A stretch of DNA of 64,000 nt from the NCBI RefSeq assembly GCF_014197035.1, contig NZ_JACIEU010000011.1, positions 1 to 64,000 of the forward strand. Direction: 5' to 3'. Positions 54,088-63,933 of this stretch are shown piece after piece (position 1 is the stretch's first letter; the number at the start of each line of letters is the position of its first letter). Under the pieces are notes generated by a model, which worked only from the letters and a program-made list of their open reading frames with translations, ran no database searches and was not told where the DNA came from. The position numbers and the translations under genes were made by a program. The stretch is from Sphingobium scionense (GTDB lineage Bacteria; Pseudomonadota; Alphaproteobacteria; Sphingomonadales; Sphingomonadaceae).

Positions 54088-54693
54088 ATGTCCGCAGATG
54101 AAGACTTCGTCGCCATTCGGAAATTTGCTGTCCTTGATGGGTGCAATGAAGCGCTTGTCCGCAGGGCGATAAAGCAAGGAAAACTGCGGGTTTCCGAAGA
54201 CGGGAAGGTTGACGCTTCCCAGGCGGGAACGGGTTGGCGCAAGGCCAACAGGAAGGCCGCCCCTGGTGCGGACAAAGGTGCGGACAAACCGAAAAAGTCC
54301 GCACCCAAGACAGCGGACACCATCAGCTCCGCTATGGCGCTGGCGGAACTCGGCGACGAAGATTTCATAGCCGCGGTTCTGGCAGGACGGTTCGCGATCA
54401 CCGGCGCGGCCGAGATGGTCAAAGAGAATGCGCTGGCCGGCAAGCATCTGCTGGCGATGCGCCGCGACGCCGGCGATGTCGTCGATCTGGAGGTGGCAGA
54501 GGCCGTCCTGTTCGAACAGGCACGGCAATTTCGCGACGCCTGGATGAACTGGCCTGTGCGCGTGGGGCCGTTGATCGCGGCCGAGCTCGGCGTTTCCGCC
54601 GATCCGGTCGTGGAGACGCTCAATAAACATGTCCAGCAGCTGCTCAACGACCTTGGCGAACCCGACCCGGAGTTTGCCGGAAGAGAAAGCTGA
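54088..54693 (+). CDS. terminase small subunit-like protein
   Basis: The protein begins with a helix-turn-helix region (EDFVAIRKFAVLDGCNEALVRRAIKQGKLRVSEDGKV), then a Lys/Ala linker (ADKGADKPKKSAPK) and a helical oligomerisation-like part, as in Nu1-type small terminases that bind the packaging site. It overlaps the large subunit gene by 65 bases. GTG 54067 is an alternative start. Confidence 0.72.
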   Translation: MSADEDFVAIRKFAVLDGCNEALVRRAIKQGKLRVSEDGKVDASQAGTGWRKANRKAAPGADKGADKPKKSAPKTADTISSAMALAELGDEDFIAAVLAGRFAITGAAEMVKENALAGKHLLAMRRDAGDVVDLEVAEAVLFEQARQFRDAWMNWPVRVGPLIAAELGVSADPVVETLNKHVQQLLNDLGEPDPEFAGRES

Positions 54694-56728
54694 GCGCCTA
54701 GCGCGATCGTGGCGCCGCGGCATGACGCCGCCGCCGCGCATCAGCGTGCCGGAGTGGGCGGACCGATATCGCAGGCTGGCGAAGGAGGCTGGATCGACGT
54801 CGGGCAAATGGCGGACGTCGACCGTCGAAGCGTCGCGCGGGCCCATGCTCGCGGCGACAGAGCCGGGCGTGCATGTCATCACCCTGATGGTATGCACCCA
54901 GTTGATGAAGACCGCCTTCATCGAGAATATCACGGGCTTCCATGCCCACCTCGACCCCTGCCCCATGCTGCTGGTGCAGCCAAAGGATGAGGCGGTCGAG
55001 GCCTTCAGCAAGGAGCGTATCGGGCCGCTGATCCGGTCTACCCCCGTCCTGCGCGAGCTGGTCGGATCGAAAAAGAGCCGGTCGGCCGACGAGACGCTGA
55101 CCTACAAGGCGTTCCCTGGCGGCTTCCTCGCCATGGTGGGCGCGGGCTCTCCCGACAATCTGGCCCGCCGCCCCGTCCGTATCACCATGTACGACGAGAC
55201 GGACAAATATGTCATCACGCGCGAGGGCGATCCGATTGGCCTGGGCGATGAGCGCCAGGCGACCTTTGCCAATTACCTGTCTGTGCGGGCATGTTCGCCG
55301 ACGATCGAGGGCGAAAGCCGGATCGAGGCGAGCTTCCTGGACGGCGATCAGCGGCAGGCATCCGTCAAATGCCCGCACTGCGGCCACCGCAACTTTCTGG
55401 AGTTCTTTCGCCACGTTCATTGGGACAAGGACGCCGACAGCGGCATTCACTTCCCCAAGACCGCGCAGATCTATTGCGAGGCATGCGGTACCGGTTGGAG
55501 CGAAGGCGAGCGACTGAAGGCGCTGGCAACGACCCGCTGGCATCAGACGCGGCCATTTCTGTGCTGCGGCAAGCATCAGGATCCTGCCGCCGCCTATGTG
55601 GAAGCATGGAAGGCACCGGAGGAGGCGAGGCCTGCAGATCCGGTCGCCGCAATCTGGGATTGGTGGAGCAGCGATCGTCACGCCGTCTATCGGGCCCGCT
55701 GCTGTGACTGCGGCAGCTGGGCGGTGGACAATGAGCATGCCAGCTTCACCGCCGGCAAGTTGTTTTCGCCCTGGCCAAAGGACGCGCCGCCCAAACAGGC
55801 GGCCAAATGGCTTGCAGCCAAGGATGATCCGGATCTGCGCGTCGTGTTCGACAACACGCAGCGCGGTCGCCCCCATCGCCGCGCGACGGGCAAGGATCTG
55901 AAAGCCGAAGCGCTGGCATCGCGCGCCGAGCAATGGCCGGGCGAGGTTCCGGACGGCGTCGGCGTCATCACCGTTGGCGGCGATACACAGGACGATCGCG
56001 TCGAACTGGAGTTTACTGGCTGGGGCACGAACGAGGAAAGCTGGTCGATCGGCTATGTCGTCATCGAGGGCGACACGTCGAAGGAGGAGCTCTGGGATCG
56101 TGTGGACGAGCAGCTGCTGCGCCGGTTCCGCCGGGCAGATGGCCGCGAGTTCACGGTGGAAGCCGCCTGCATCGATTCCGGTGGTCACCGGACGCAGGAG
56201 GTCTATCGCTTTTCGCGCGCGCGCCTGGGCCGCAAGATCTGGGCGACCAAGGGTGCATCGGAACGTGGTGGTGCGCGGCAGCCGGTCTGGCCAACGGTCA
56301 AGCCGACGAACCGCAAGAAAGGCCAGTACAAGCCCGTCATCGTCGGCACCAACGCCGCGAAGGACACGATCAGGTCACGCCTGGCGCTGACCGAGCCGGG
56401 CGCGGGCTATTGCCACTTCCACGCCCGGCGCGAATTGAGTTGGTATGAACAGCTGTTGGTCGAGCGGCTGGCGCTGAAGATCACGGCCGGCAAGCGGTTC
56501 ACCGTTTGGGAGTGCCCCAAGGGCAAGGCCAACGAGGCGCTGGACTGCCGGGTCAATGCCTATGCCGCGCTGCAGGGCCTGATCCACTTCGGCTTCAGAC
56601 TGAATGACCGTGTCGCGGAAGTCGCGGCACGATGGACCCCCGAGCCCGTCATCACCAGCGCCGAGCCGCAAGGCTGGGGCGATCGTGGCGGCGGATGGAT
56701 TGGCGGCGGCGAGAGCAGCTGGCTGTAG
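54629..56728 (+). CDS. terminase large subunit (lambda gpA family)
   Basis: The packaging motor-nuclease is 699 residues long. GpA hallmarks: PPRISVPEWADRYRRLAKEAGS, GKWRTSTVEASRGPMLA, LLVQPKDEAVEAFSKERIGPLI, a zinc-binding insertion (CPHCGHRNFLEFF...CEACGTGW), and nuclease-domain VGGDTQDDRVELEFTGWG. The C-terminus ends in a Gly/Trp-rich tail. Intact. Confidence 0.95.
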   Translation: MSSSCSTTLANPTRSLPEEKAERLARSWRRGMTPPPRISVPEWADRYRRLAKEAGSTSGKWRTSTVEASRGPMLAATEPGVHVITLMVCTQLMKTAFIENITGFHAHLDPCPMLLVQPKDEAVEAFSKERIGPLIRSTPVLRELVGSKKSRSADETLTYKAFPGGFLAMVGAGSPDNLARRPVRITMYDETDKYVITREGDPIGLGDERQATFANYLSVRACSPTIEGESRIEASFLDGDQRQASVKCPHCGHRNFLEFFRHVHWDKDADSGIHFPKTAQIYCEACGTGWSEGERLKALATTRWHQTRPFLCCGKHQDPAAAYVEAWKAPEEARPADPVAAIWDWWSSDRHAVYRARCCDCGSWAVDNEHASFTAGKLFSPWPKDAPPKQAAKWLAAKDDPDLRVVFDNTQRGRPHRRATGKDLKAEALASRAEQWPGEVPDGVGVITVGGDTQDDRVELEFTGWGTNEESWSIGYVVIEGDTSKEELWDRVDEQLLRRFRRADGREFTVEAACIDSGGHRTQEVYRFSRARLGRKIWATKGASERGGARQPVWPTVKPTNRKKGQYKPVIVGTNAAKDTIRSRLALTEPGAGYCHFHARRELSWYEQLLVERLALKITAGKRFTVWECPKGKANEALDCRVNAYAALQGLIHFGFRLNDRVAEVAARWTPEPVITSAEPQGWGDRGGGWIGGGESSWL

Positions 56729-56739
56729 AGGAGATTGCC

Positions 56740-56931
56740 TTGTTCACCCAGGCTGACATCGACGAACTGAAGAAGGCCATCGCCACCGGCGCGCTGCGCG
56801 TACGTTACGCCGACGGTCGTGAAGTCCAGTATCGCACACTTGCCGAAATGCGGGAGACGCTGACCATCATGCAGGCTGAGGTCACGCCGGCATCGAGCGG
56901 TAATTCGCGCGGGTTCCTGGCCAGCTTCTGA
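56740..56931 (+). CDS. gpW-like head-tail joining protein
   Basis: The 63-residue product begins at TTG 56740 with GGAG 6 bases upstream: FTQADIDELKKAIATGALRV, then YADGREVQYRTLAEMRETLTIM, the gpW pattern. It stands between terminase and portal as in lambda. The stop overlaps the portal ATG by one base. Confidence 0.88.
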   Translation: MFTQADIDELKKAIATGALRVRYADGREVQYRTLAEMRETLTIMQAEVTPASSGNSRGFLASF

Positions 56932-58445
56932 TGACGTGGCTCGATTCCGCGATTGGCTGGCTGTCCCCCGTATCCGGCATGCGCCGGATGCAGGCCCGGC
57001 GGGCGATGGACATTCACGCGCGCGCCTATGATGGCGCCAAGCGCGACCATCGCACCGCCAGCTGGCAGGCTGCTGGCGGCAGCGCCAATGCGGAGATCGC
57101 CACGGCCGAGGAGGTCGTGCGCAATCGATCCCGCGACCTGGTGCGCAACAATGGCTATGCGCTGCAGATCGTCGAGACGATTGCCGACCATGTTGTCGGT
57201 ACCGGGATCGTGTCTGCACCGATCGGCCTGAAGGGCCGCAACCTGAAGCGGGTCAAGGATCTGTGGAGCGGCTTTGTCGACGAATGCGACTTTGACGGCG
57301 ACCAGGACCTGAATGGCCTGTGCTGGTCGGCCGAGAAGGCGCAGCGCGAAAGCGGATCGGCGATCGTACGGTTTCGACGTCAGCAGTTCGATGCCTCTGC
57401 CACGCGCGCACCGCTGAAGCTGCAGCTGCTGGAGCCCGATTTCATCGACGTGATGAAGACCGGCACGACCGCCAACGGCGGCTGGATCGATCGCGGCATC
57501 GAATATGACAGCGAGGGCCGCCGCGTCGCATTCTGGTTGCTGCCCGCCCATCCCGGCGACGTGGCGAGCTGGCGCGCGTTCAGTATGACCAGCGAGCGGG
57601 TGCCCGCCAATGAGCTGGTCTATCTGTTCGACAAGCTTCGGCCTGGGCAGGATCGCGGCATGCCGGTGCTGGCGCCGGCGATCCTGACGCTGCAGGATCT
57701 GCGCAGCTATTTCCAGGCGGAGTTGGTGCGCAAACGCATCGCAGCCTGCATGGTCGGCTTCATCACCAGCCAGGATGGCGATATTCAGGTCGGCACCGAG
57801 CCGGGCAAGACGCCCAACGGCACCCAGACGCAGAAGATGGAGCCGGGTCTGCTGCAGCGGCTGCGGCCGGGCGAGGAAATCACCTTCAACAATGTGCCGG
57901 GCGATTCCGGCGTTGATGCCATGGCCACGCAATATTTGCGGGAGAGCGCTGCGGCCGCCGGCGTGATGTTCGAGCAGGCGACCGGTGATTTCAGCCGGGT
58001 AAATTATTCCAGCTTCCGTGCGGGCGGTCATGGCTTTCGACGCCGGACCGAGCGTCGACAATGGGCCTTCATCCACAGCGCATCGCGGCCGATCGTGGCG
58101 CGCTTCACCGAATCCGTTTTGGCCGCTGGGCTGCTGAGCGCCATCCCGGGCGGATGGCGTCATACGCCGCCGGGCTTCATTTCGGTCGATCCAGACAAGG
58201 ATGCCAAGGCGGATCTCGCCAACCTGCGCATGGGCAAGGTCACGCTCAGCGAGCTCGTGGAAGAGCGAGGCTGGGATTATGTCGAGCATCTGCAGCGCCT
58301 GGCCGACGACATAAAGGCCATGGGCGAGATATTGGGCCCCGACTTCATGTTCGATGGCGACCCCCGCAAGGTGCTGAACCAGGCGAAGCCCGACAACGAC
58401 CAGGCCGCCAGCGCCAAGGATGAAGATGCCGCCGCGGCGGCCTGA
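56931..58445 (+). CDS. phage portal protein, lambda family
   Basis: 504 residues with RNRSRDLVRNNGYALQIVETIADHVVGTGI near the start, LLEPDFIDV, and MATQYLRESAAAAGVMFEQATGDFSRVNYSSFRAG, the lambda-B type portal signature. It forms the dodecameric DNA channel of the head. Intact. Confidence 0.95.
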   Translation: MTWLDSAIGWLSPVSGMRRMQARRAMDIHARAYDGAKRDHRTASWQAAGGSANAEIATAEEVVRNRSRDLVRNNGYALQIVETIADHVVGTGIVSAPIGLKGRNLKRVKDLWSGFVDECDFDGDQDLNGLCWSAEKAQRESGSAIVRFRRQQFDASATRAPLKLQLLEPDFIDVMKTGTTANGGWIDRGIEYDSEGRRVAFWLLPAHPGDVASWRAFSMTSERVPANELVYLFDKLRPGQDRGMPVLAPAILTLQDLRSYFQAELVRKRIAACMVGFITSQDGDIQVGTEPGKTPNGTQTQKMEPGLLQRLRPGEEITFNNVPGDSGVDAMATQYLRESAAAAGVMFEQATGDFSRVNYSSFRAGGHGFRRRTERRQWAFIHSASRPIVARFTESVLAAGLLSAIPGGWRHTPPGFISVDPDKDAKADLANLRMGKVTLSELVEERGWDYVEHLQRLADDIKAMGEILGPDFMFDGDPRKVLNQAKPDNDQAASAKDEDAAAAA

Positions 58446-58459
58446 CCTTCGGAGACATC

Positions 58460-60598
58460 ATGAACGACAAAAGCAAGGTGCCGCCGGCGCCGCCGCCCGC
58501 ACGTGGCCGCCTGACCGCGCTGATCCACCGCCACCCCCGTACGACAGCGCTGCTGGATATTGCCGCCAACCTGATCGGCGGCGGCGTCCTCACCCGCAAT
58601 ACGCCGGCGGAAGGCGGCGATCCGGAGGAAAGGCGGCAGCCCATGACGGGCGGCCGGGGTAACCGCAGCCTGGCGGTCACGCCCGACAGCTATGATTCCG
58701 CTGCCCGGACCGTCGAAGCGGTGCTGTCGGCGGGTTCCGCTGTCCGGCGCTACTGGTTCACCGAAGAGCTGGAGATCAGCGCCGAGGCGATCGACCTCGC
58801 CCGCGTGACTGGCGGCATCTGTCCGCTGCTCGACACCCATAATCAGTATCAGCTCGACGGCGTGATCGGCCGTGTCCTTTCCGTCCGGATCGAGGACGGT
58901 CAGCTGATCGGTGTCCTGCAGTTCGCCGATACGCCAGCGGGCCGCGACATCGAGGCGCGCGTTGCTGCCGGCGAGATCCGTGCGATCTCCATCGGGTACC
59001 GCGTCACCAAATGGCAGATCACCGCCACTGACGACACTGACCATGAGACCTGGCGCGCTGTCGCCTGGGAATTGCTCGAGGCCAGTTTCGTCCCCGTTCC
59101 TGCCGATCCGAACGCCGTGGTTCGATCAGCCCCCCAAAACCCTTCGCACGGAAACCAAGAGGAAGACGATATGCGACGCAACCTCCCCGGCGGCGCGGCT
59201 GCGGCCGCCCCCGCAGCTGCTGCTGCCAATCCCGCCGCATCGGTGGAACCGGCACAGACGACCCGATCCGAACCTGCCGCGCCGGCGCCAGCACCCGCGC
59301 CTGCCATCGAGCCCGCCCAGCGCCAGGCCGATGCCGTCACGGTGCAGGCTATCCGCACCGCCGGCACCAACGCCGGCCTGGACACCGATGCCGTGTTCGA
59401 GCTGATCGAGCGGCACGAGGCTAACCCGTTCACCCGTGACGCCCTGATGGCCGATATCGGCCGTCGCTTCGCTGAGCGCGACAGCAATGTCCGCACCGCC
59501 AATCGTGTCCCTGCCAGTGCCGGCAACGGCGTGACAATGGCACGCGCGATGGGCGATGCATTGTTCCACCGCATGTCGCCCGGCAGCGAACTGTCGGCGG
59601 ATGCGCGCAATTTCCGCGGCATGAGCCTGCTGCGCATGGCGGAAGAATATCTGGGCTCCAGCGGCATTTCGATGCGCGGCATGACCGCCCATGAGATCGC
59701 CGAGCGCGCGCTGCACAGCACGTCGGACTTCCCGGCGCTGATGGGCAATGCGATGAACCGTCGCCTGCGTGCCGCCTATGAGGAAAATCAGCCCAGCTAT
59801 CGTCGCTGGGCACGCCGCGCGCCGAACGCGCCGGACTTCCGCTCGATCGACGTCATCCAGACGTCGGCCATGCCCGACCTGCTGAAGGTCAACGAGGCCG
59901 GTGAGTTCAAATATGGCACGATCAGCGACGGCAAGGTCAGCTATGCCGTCGTCACCTACGGCCGCATCATCGGGATTTCCCGCCAGACGCTGATCAACGA
60001 CGATCTGCGCGCGCTGGAACGGATGACCACCGGCTTTGCCGGATCGGCCGCCCGCCTGGAAAACCGCACCGTCTATTCGCAGCTCACCGCCAATCCGACG
60101 ATGAGTTACGATACCACGGCGCTGTTCCACGCCGACCATGGCAATCTGGCCGGCGCCGGCGGCCCCATCTCGGCCACCACGCTGGGCGCTGGCCGCACTG
60201 CCATGCGTCTGCAGAAGGGCCTGCAGAAGGAAGAGCTCAATCTGGCGCCGCGCTGGCTGATCGTGCCGGCCACCCAGGAGCAGCTGGCCTATCAGTATAC
60301 GTCGAGCCAGTATGTGCCGGCCAAGCAGACCGACACCAACGAATTCCGCGCCGGCGGCCGCACCGCGGTCGAGCCGATCGTGGAATCGGTGCTGGACGCG
60401 GCGTCGACCACCGCCTGGTACATGGCTGCCGGCAACGAGCAGTGCGACACCATCGAATATACCTATCTCGAAGGTGCCGAGGGCGTTCAGCTGTCGAGCC
60501 GGATCGGCTTCACGGTCGACGGCGTCGAACTGAAGGCCAGCCTCGATTTCGCGGCGGCCACGATCGACCACCGCGGCCTTTACAAGAACGGCGGCTGA
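58460..60598 (+). CDS. prohead protease-major capsid fusion protein
   Basis: 712 residues in three parts. Residues 1-235 are a prohead protease (GGICPLLDTHNQYQLDGVIGRVL with the His, and RAISIGYRVTKWQ with the probable Ser). Residues 235-300 are an Ala/Pro scaffold-like linker. Residues 300-712 are a Mu gpT-like major head subunit (TLINDDLRALERMTTGFAGSAARLE, ALFHADHGNLAG). Self-cleavage would release the capsid. No internal stop; a fused gene is known in related prophages. Confidence 0.93.
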   Translation: MNDKSKVPPAPPPARGRLTALIHRHPRTTALLDIAANLIGGGVLTRNTPAEGGDPEERRQPMTGGRGNRSLAVTPDSYDSAARTVEAVLSAGSAVRRYWFTEELEISAEAIDLARVTGGICPLLDTHNQYQLDGVIGRVLSVRIEDGQLIGVLQFADTPAGRDIEARVAAGEIRAISIGYRVTKWQITATDDTDHETWRAVAWELLEASFVPVPADPNAVVRSAPQNPSHGNQEEDDMRRNLPGGAAAAAPAAAAANPAASVEPAQTTRSEPAAPAPAPAPAIEPAQRQADAVTVQAIRTAGTNAGLDTDAVFELIERHEANPFTRDALMADIGRRFAERDSNVRTANRVPASAGNGVTMARAMGDALFHRMSPGSELSADARNFRGMSLLRMAEEYLGSSGISMRGMTAHEIAERALHSTSDFPALMGNAMNRRLRAAYEENQPSYRRWARRAPNAPDFRSIDVIQTSAMPDLLKVNEAGEFKYGTISDGKVSYAVVTYGRIIGISRQTLINDDLRALERMTTGFAGSAARLENRTVYSQLTANPTMSYDTTALFHADHGNLAGAGGPISATTLGAGRTAMRLQKGLQKEELNLAPRWLIVPATQEQLAYQYTSSQYVPAKQTDTNEFRAGGRTAVEPIVESVLDAASTTAWYMAAGNEQCDTIEYTYLEGAEGVQLSSRIGFTVDGVELKASLDFAAATIDHRGLYKNGG

Positions 60599-60658
60599 TC
60601 GAGCTCGGGGGCGGTTGCCTGACCGTCCCCTCCCCCTTCTCCTTTCGGGAGCATCTCC

Positions 60659-61009
60659 ATGAAGAATTTCGTACAGGATGGCGGTACGATCACCGCCAAC
60701 GCGCCCTATGCGCGCACGTCGGGCCAGGGCGCCTTGATCGGCCAGCTGTTTGCGGTGGCCTGCGCCGATTATGCCAATGGCGCCGAGGGCGAGTGGAAGA
60801 CGCACGGCGTTTTCGACCTGACCAAGATCGGCACCCAGGCATGGGCGGTCGGCGCGCTGATCTATTGGGACAATACCAACAGGCGCTGCACCACTGTCGC
60901 ATCGGGCAACACCCTGATCGGCGTCGCCCTGCTGGCGGTCGGCAACACCGCCGGCGAAGTGATCGGCCGCGTTCGCCTCAACGGCACGGCCCTTCCGGCT
61001 GAAGCCTGA
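60659..61009 (+). CDS. DUF2190 capsid cement/decoration protein
   Basis: 116 residues; the pattern MKNFVQDGGTITANAPYAR, AWAVGALIYWDNTNRRCTT and GNTLIGVALLAVGNTAGEVIGRVRL is that of DUF2190 (RecA/RadA-associated or capsid cement). It follows the capsid gene and ends one base into the next. Confidence 0.88.
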   Translation: MKNFVQDGGTITANAPYARTSGQGALIGQLFAVACADYANGAEGEWKTHGVFDLTKIGTQAWAVGALIYWDNTNRRCTTVASGNTLIGVALLAVGNTAGEVIGRVRLNGTALPAEA

Positions 61010-61317
61010 TGGCTGATCCGTTCGCGACCGGCATGGCCACGCTGCGCGCGTCGGCCGCGTCGGTCGCGGGCCGATATTCGCCACCGTCAGGGCCTGCTGT
61101 GGAAGATATCCGTGTCATCCACAGCCAGCCCAGCGAGATCAGCGACGACGGTGAGCTGGTGATGGACAAGCATAGCTTCGTCATCTTTCGCAGCGACGTC
61201 GACATGCCCGAGCATAATGGCGTCATATCCATCGCCGCCGGCGATTTCCGCATCAATGGCGACTGCCTGCTCGATAATGAAGGGCTGAGCTGGACCTGCC
61301 CGACACAGCCGGCCTGA
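61009..61317 (+). CDS. putative head-tail joining protein
   Basis: 102 residues (MADPFATGMATLRASAASVAGRY... HNGVISIAAGDFRING), beta-rich. Its position between decoration protein and tail genes matches gpFII-like connectors. Overlaps the previous gene by one base. Confidence 0.65.
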   Translation: MADPFATGMATLRASAASVAGRYSPPSGPAVEDIRVIHSQPSEISDDGELVMDKHSFVIFRSDVDMPEHNGVISIAAGDFRINGDCLLDNEGLSWTCPTQPA

Positions 61318-61318
61318 T

Positions 61319-61993
61319 ATGCTCGATATCAAAGTCACGATGCCCGATTTTGCGGAAATCGAGCGGGCTGCGATAGAGGATCTTGGCCGTGATGTGACCG
61401 CAGCGATGGCTGAGGCCACTGACTATCTGAAGGAATTGCTGCGGAATGACGTCCTGAGTGCTGGCATGGGTCAGAGGCTGGCAAAGACGTGGCGGAGCCA
61501 AGTCTATCCCAGGAACGGACATTCTCTAGGACCAGCGGGGTTCGTCTGGTCGAAAGCTCCACAGATCGTTGATGCCTTTTCCCGCGGAGTGACGATCCGC
61601 CCTGTAGACGGCGAAGGCTATCTATGGATTCCGACCAAGAATGTCCCGCCGCGGCGGCGATCCGGCAGCTACGCCTCCAGCCTGGGAAAGCGAGCGCGCG
61701 GCACTCGCATGTCACCGGAGGAAGTCGAACTGACTTTCAACAGCGAGTTGATCATCCAAAAGGGCAAGCGAGGCTCCCTGCTGGCGCTGATCGACGTCGT
61801 TGGCGCAAATAACGGCAGGGGCTTCCGGCAGGCAAGCGCTGGCCGACTGAAGGGGCGCAAAGGGATGGCTCCGCGCGCAGTGAAGCGCGTCCTCATGTTC
61901 GTCCTCGTCCGCCAGGCGAAGATGCCGTTGCGGCTGAACCTGCAGGCCGCCGCAGATCGTGCGGGCCGCTACCTCGTTTCCCTGCTGAGTTGA
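61319..61993 (+). CDS. DUF6441-like tail completion protein
   Basis: 224 residues with AEIERAAIEDLGRDVTAAMAEATDYLKELLRNDV and the basic GRLKGRKGMAPRAVKRVLMFVLVRQAKMP, similar in place and shape to gpZ-type minor tail completion proteins. Family assignment is by memory of pattern only. Base use is slightly less GC-rich than neighbours. Confidence 0.65.
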   Translation: MLDIKVTMPDFAEIERAAIEDLGRDVTAAMAEATDYLKELLRNDVLSAGMGQRLAKTWRSQVYPRNGHSLGPAGFVWSKAPQIVDAFSRGVTIRPVDGEGYLWIPTKNVPPRRRSGSYASSLGKRARGTRMSPEEVELTFNSELIIQKGKRGSLLALIDVVGANNGRGFRQASAGRLKGRKGMAPRAVKRVLMFVLVRQAKMPLRLNLQAAADRAGRYLVSLLS

Positions 61994-61999
61994 GGGCCC

Positions 62000-62440
62000 A
62001 TGTCCAAGCGTCACGACGTCATCGCCGCGCTGAGGGCGCTGGCCGCCATCGCCCTACCCAACGCCGACGTAATGGTATTGGATGACGAAGACCCGGCGCC
62101 AACGCGCCTGGCACCTGGCGGCCGCGTGGTGATACGCAGCGGCGATCCGGGCGATCCTGAAGTGACGCTTGGCCTGCTGACCTATCATTATTCGCACCGA
62201 ATCCCGATCGAACTGACTGCCTATCCCACGTCGGCCGACAGCCGCGGGAAGGTGTTGGACGAGATGGCAGCGGCGATCGGCGACGCGATCGAGGCGGACC
62301 GCACATTGGGCGGCCTGGCCGAATGGATCGAGCCCGAGCCCCTGATCACCGACGATATCTTCATCACCGCCGCGCAGGCGGCCGGCAAGGGCGAGACGGC
62401 TGTCATCGCCGATTATTCGACCAGCAATCCGCTGAACTGA
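62000..62440 (+). CDS. tail terminator-like protein (gpU position)
   Basis: 146 residues: RHDVIAALRALAAIALPNADV, then HYSHRIPIELTAYPTSADSRGKVLDEMAAAIGDAIEADRTLGG, the common tail-terminator arrangement. It precedes the tube gene. Confidence 0.72.
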   Translation: MSKRHDVIAALRALAAIALPNADVMVLDDEDPAPTRLAPGGRVVIRSGDPGDPEVTLGLLTYHYSHRIPIELTAYPTSADSRGKVLDEMAAAIGDAIEADRTLGGLAEWIEPEPLITDDIFITAAQAAGKGETAVIADYSTSNPLN

Positions 62441-62461
62441 TCTTTCCAAGGAGAATAGCCC

Positions 62462-63406
62462 ATGGGTCGCGCACGCGGCGCCAACGCCAAACTGGCGGGC
62501 GCATTCGAGACCAATTACGGGACGCCGCCGGCGAACGGCTTTCGCGGCTTCCCCTTCGCCAGCAGTAATCTGGGCGCCGAACAGCCGCTTCAGGAGAGCG
62601 ACCTGCTGGGCAATGGCCGCGAGGCCTATGATCCGACGCCCGACGTGGTGACCAATGATGGCGACGTGGTCGTTCCCGTCGATGTCCGCTATTTCGGCTA
62701 TTGGCTGAAGCTGCTGCTGGGGGCGCCGGCAACGACCGGCGGCAGTGGCGATCCCTATGCGCACGTGTTCACGTCCGGCGCAGTCAATTTGCCCAGCATG
62801 TCGATAGAGACGCAATTCCCCGATCGCCCGAGCTACGCCATGTCCTATGGACTGAAGGCGAACCAGCTGCGCATCCAGATGCAGCGTCGCGGATTGCTGA
62901 GCGCGACGATCAGCCTGGTCGGCAAGGGCGAAAGCGAGCCGGCGGGTGCCAGCGACGCCGGGGTGCTGGCCGCCGTGCTGGAGATGAGCCGCTTCCCGCA
63001 GGCGCGCGGCAAGATCGAGCGCGAAGGCGTGAAGCTGGGCAGCATCGTGTCCGCCGATTTCGGCTTCACCAACAATCTGGACAAGATCGAGACCATCCAG
63101 GAGGATGGCGAGATCGAGGATGCCGATGGCGGTACCGCGACGGCAAGCGGCAGCCTGGTCGCGCGCTATGACAACGACATCCTGCGTCTGGACGCGTCGA
63201 ACGGCCTTCCTGTCGAGCTCAGCTGGGGATGGACCTTTGGCGACGATTTCAGCCTGGTGCTGACCTGCCCGCGCGTGTTCCTGCCCCGGGTGAAGCACCC
63301 GATCACCGGCCCGGGCGGCGTCCAGGCCACCTATAACTGGCAGTCGAGCGGACAGGATGGCCCATGCCTGACTGCCACGCTGACCAACGATGTGGCGACC
63401 TATTGA
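62462..63406 (+). CDS. major tail tube protein
   Basis: 314 residues, beginning GRARGANAKLAGAFETNYGTPPANGFRGFPF and containing VDVRYFGYWLKLLLGAP and SMSIETQFPDRPSY, a pattern seen in siphophage tube proteins with a C-terminal Ig-like addition. AAGGAG lies before the ATG. The stop overlaps the chaperone ATG by one base. Confidence 0.82.
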   Translation: MGRARGANAKLAGAFETNYGTPPANGFRGFPFASSNLGAEQPLQESDLLGNGREAYDPTPDVVTNDGDVVVPVDVRYFGYWLKLLLGAPATTGGSGDPYAHVFTSGAVNLPSMSIETQFPDRPSYAMSYGLKANQLRIQMQRRGLLSATISLVGKGESEPAGASDAGVLAAVLEMSRFPQARGKIEREGVKLGSIVSADFGFTNNLDKIETIQEDGEIEDADGGTATASGSLVARYDNDILRLDASNGLPVELSWGWTFGDDFSLVLTCPRVFLPRVKHPITGPGGVQATYNWQSSGQDGPCLTATLTNDVATY

Positions 63407-63933
63407 TGATCCGGCTGGAGGAACCACCGCACGGGTGGCTGACCCTGATGCCGGGTGTGCGTGCCCGCTTCGACCCGATCGACCGCGTCATGGTGCGCGC
63501 CGCGCGCCGTGCCGTACGCCTGTTCCTGGATGAAAATCCGGATCTGGAGGAAGTCGATCGTCAGGAGCGGGTGAGCGATATCTTCAGCCAGACGCTGATC
63601 CGCGCCGGCATGCGCGAGTGGGAAGGTATTGGCGATATCGACGGCAACGTCATCCAGCCCAGTACCCCAGGTGCGCTAGACACGTTCATGCAGCGCGCGA
63701 TCCTGGTTGAAGCGGCCGACGACGCCTATGTCCTGCCATGGGCGCTGCAGGACGCGGAAAAAAACGTATCCGCGCCCTCGTCCGATGGCATTTCGGCGAG
63801 GGCGACGCAGGACATGACTATTGCAACCTCAGCTGCGCCGGCGCGGAAAGCGAAGGACAAAGGTGCCAAGCCTGCCCGTACCGCAAAGAAGAGCCGCGTA
63901 GCGACGCCGGCGAAAGTGTCTGGGACGTCGTAA
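63406..63933 (+). CDS. tail assembly chaperone (lambda gpG position)
   Basis: The 175-residue zero-frame product starts MIRLEEPPHGWLTLMPGVRARFDPID. After codon 120 it becomes a low-complexity Ala/Lys/Ser tail. The heptamer A AAA AAC stands at 63759-63765 with zero-frame codons GAA AAA AAC, the exact X XXY YYZ phase for -1 slippage. Position after the tube gene is that of lambda G. The two-frame layout supports a G/GT pair. Confidence 0.8.
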   Translation: MIRLEEPPHGWLTLMPGVRARFDPIDRVMVRAARRAVRLFLDENPDLEEVDRQERVSDIFSQTLIRAGMREWEGIGDIDGNVIQPSTPGALDTFMQRAILVEAADDAYVLPWALQDAEKNVSAPSSDGISARATQDMTIATSAAPARKAKDKGAKPARTAKKSRVATPAKVSGTS

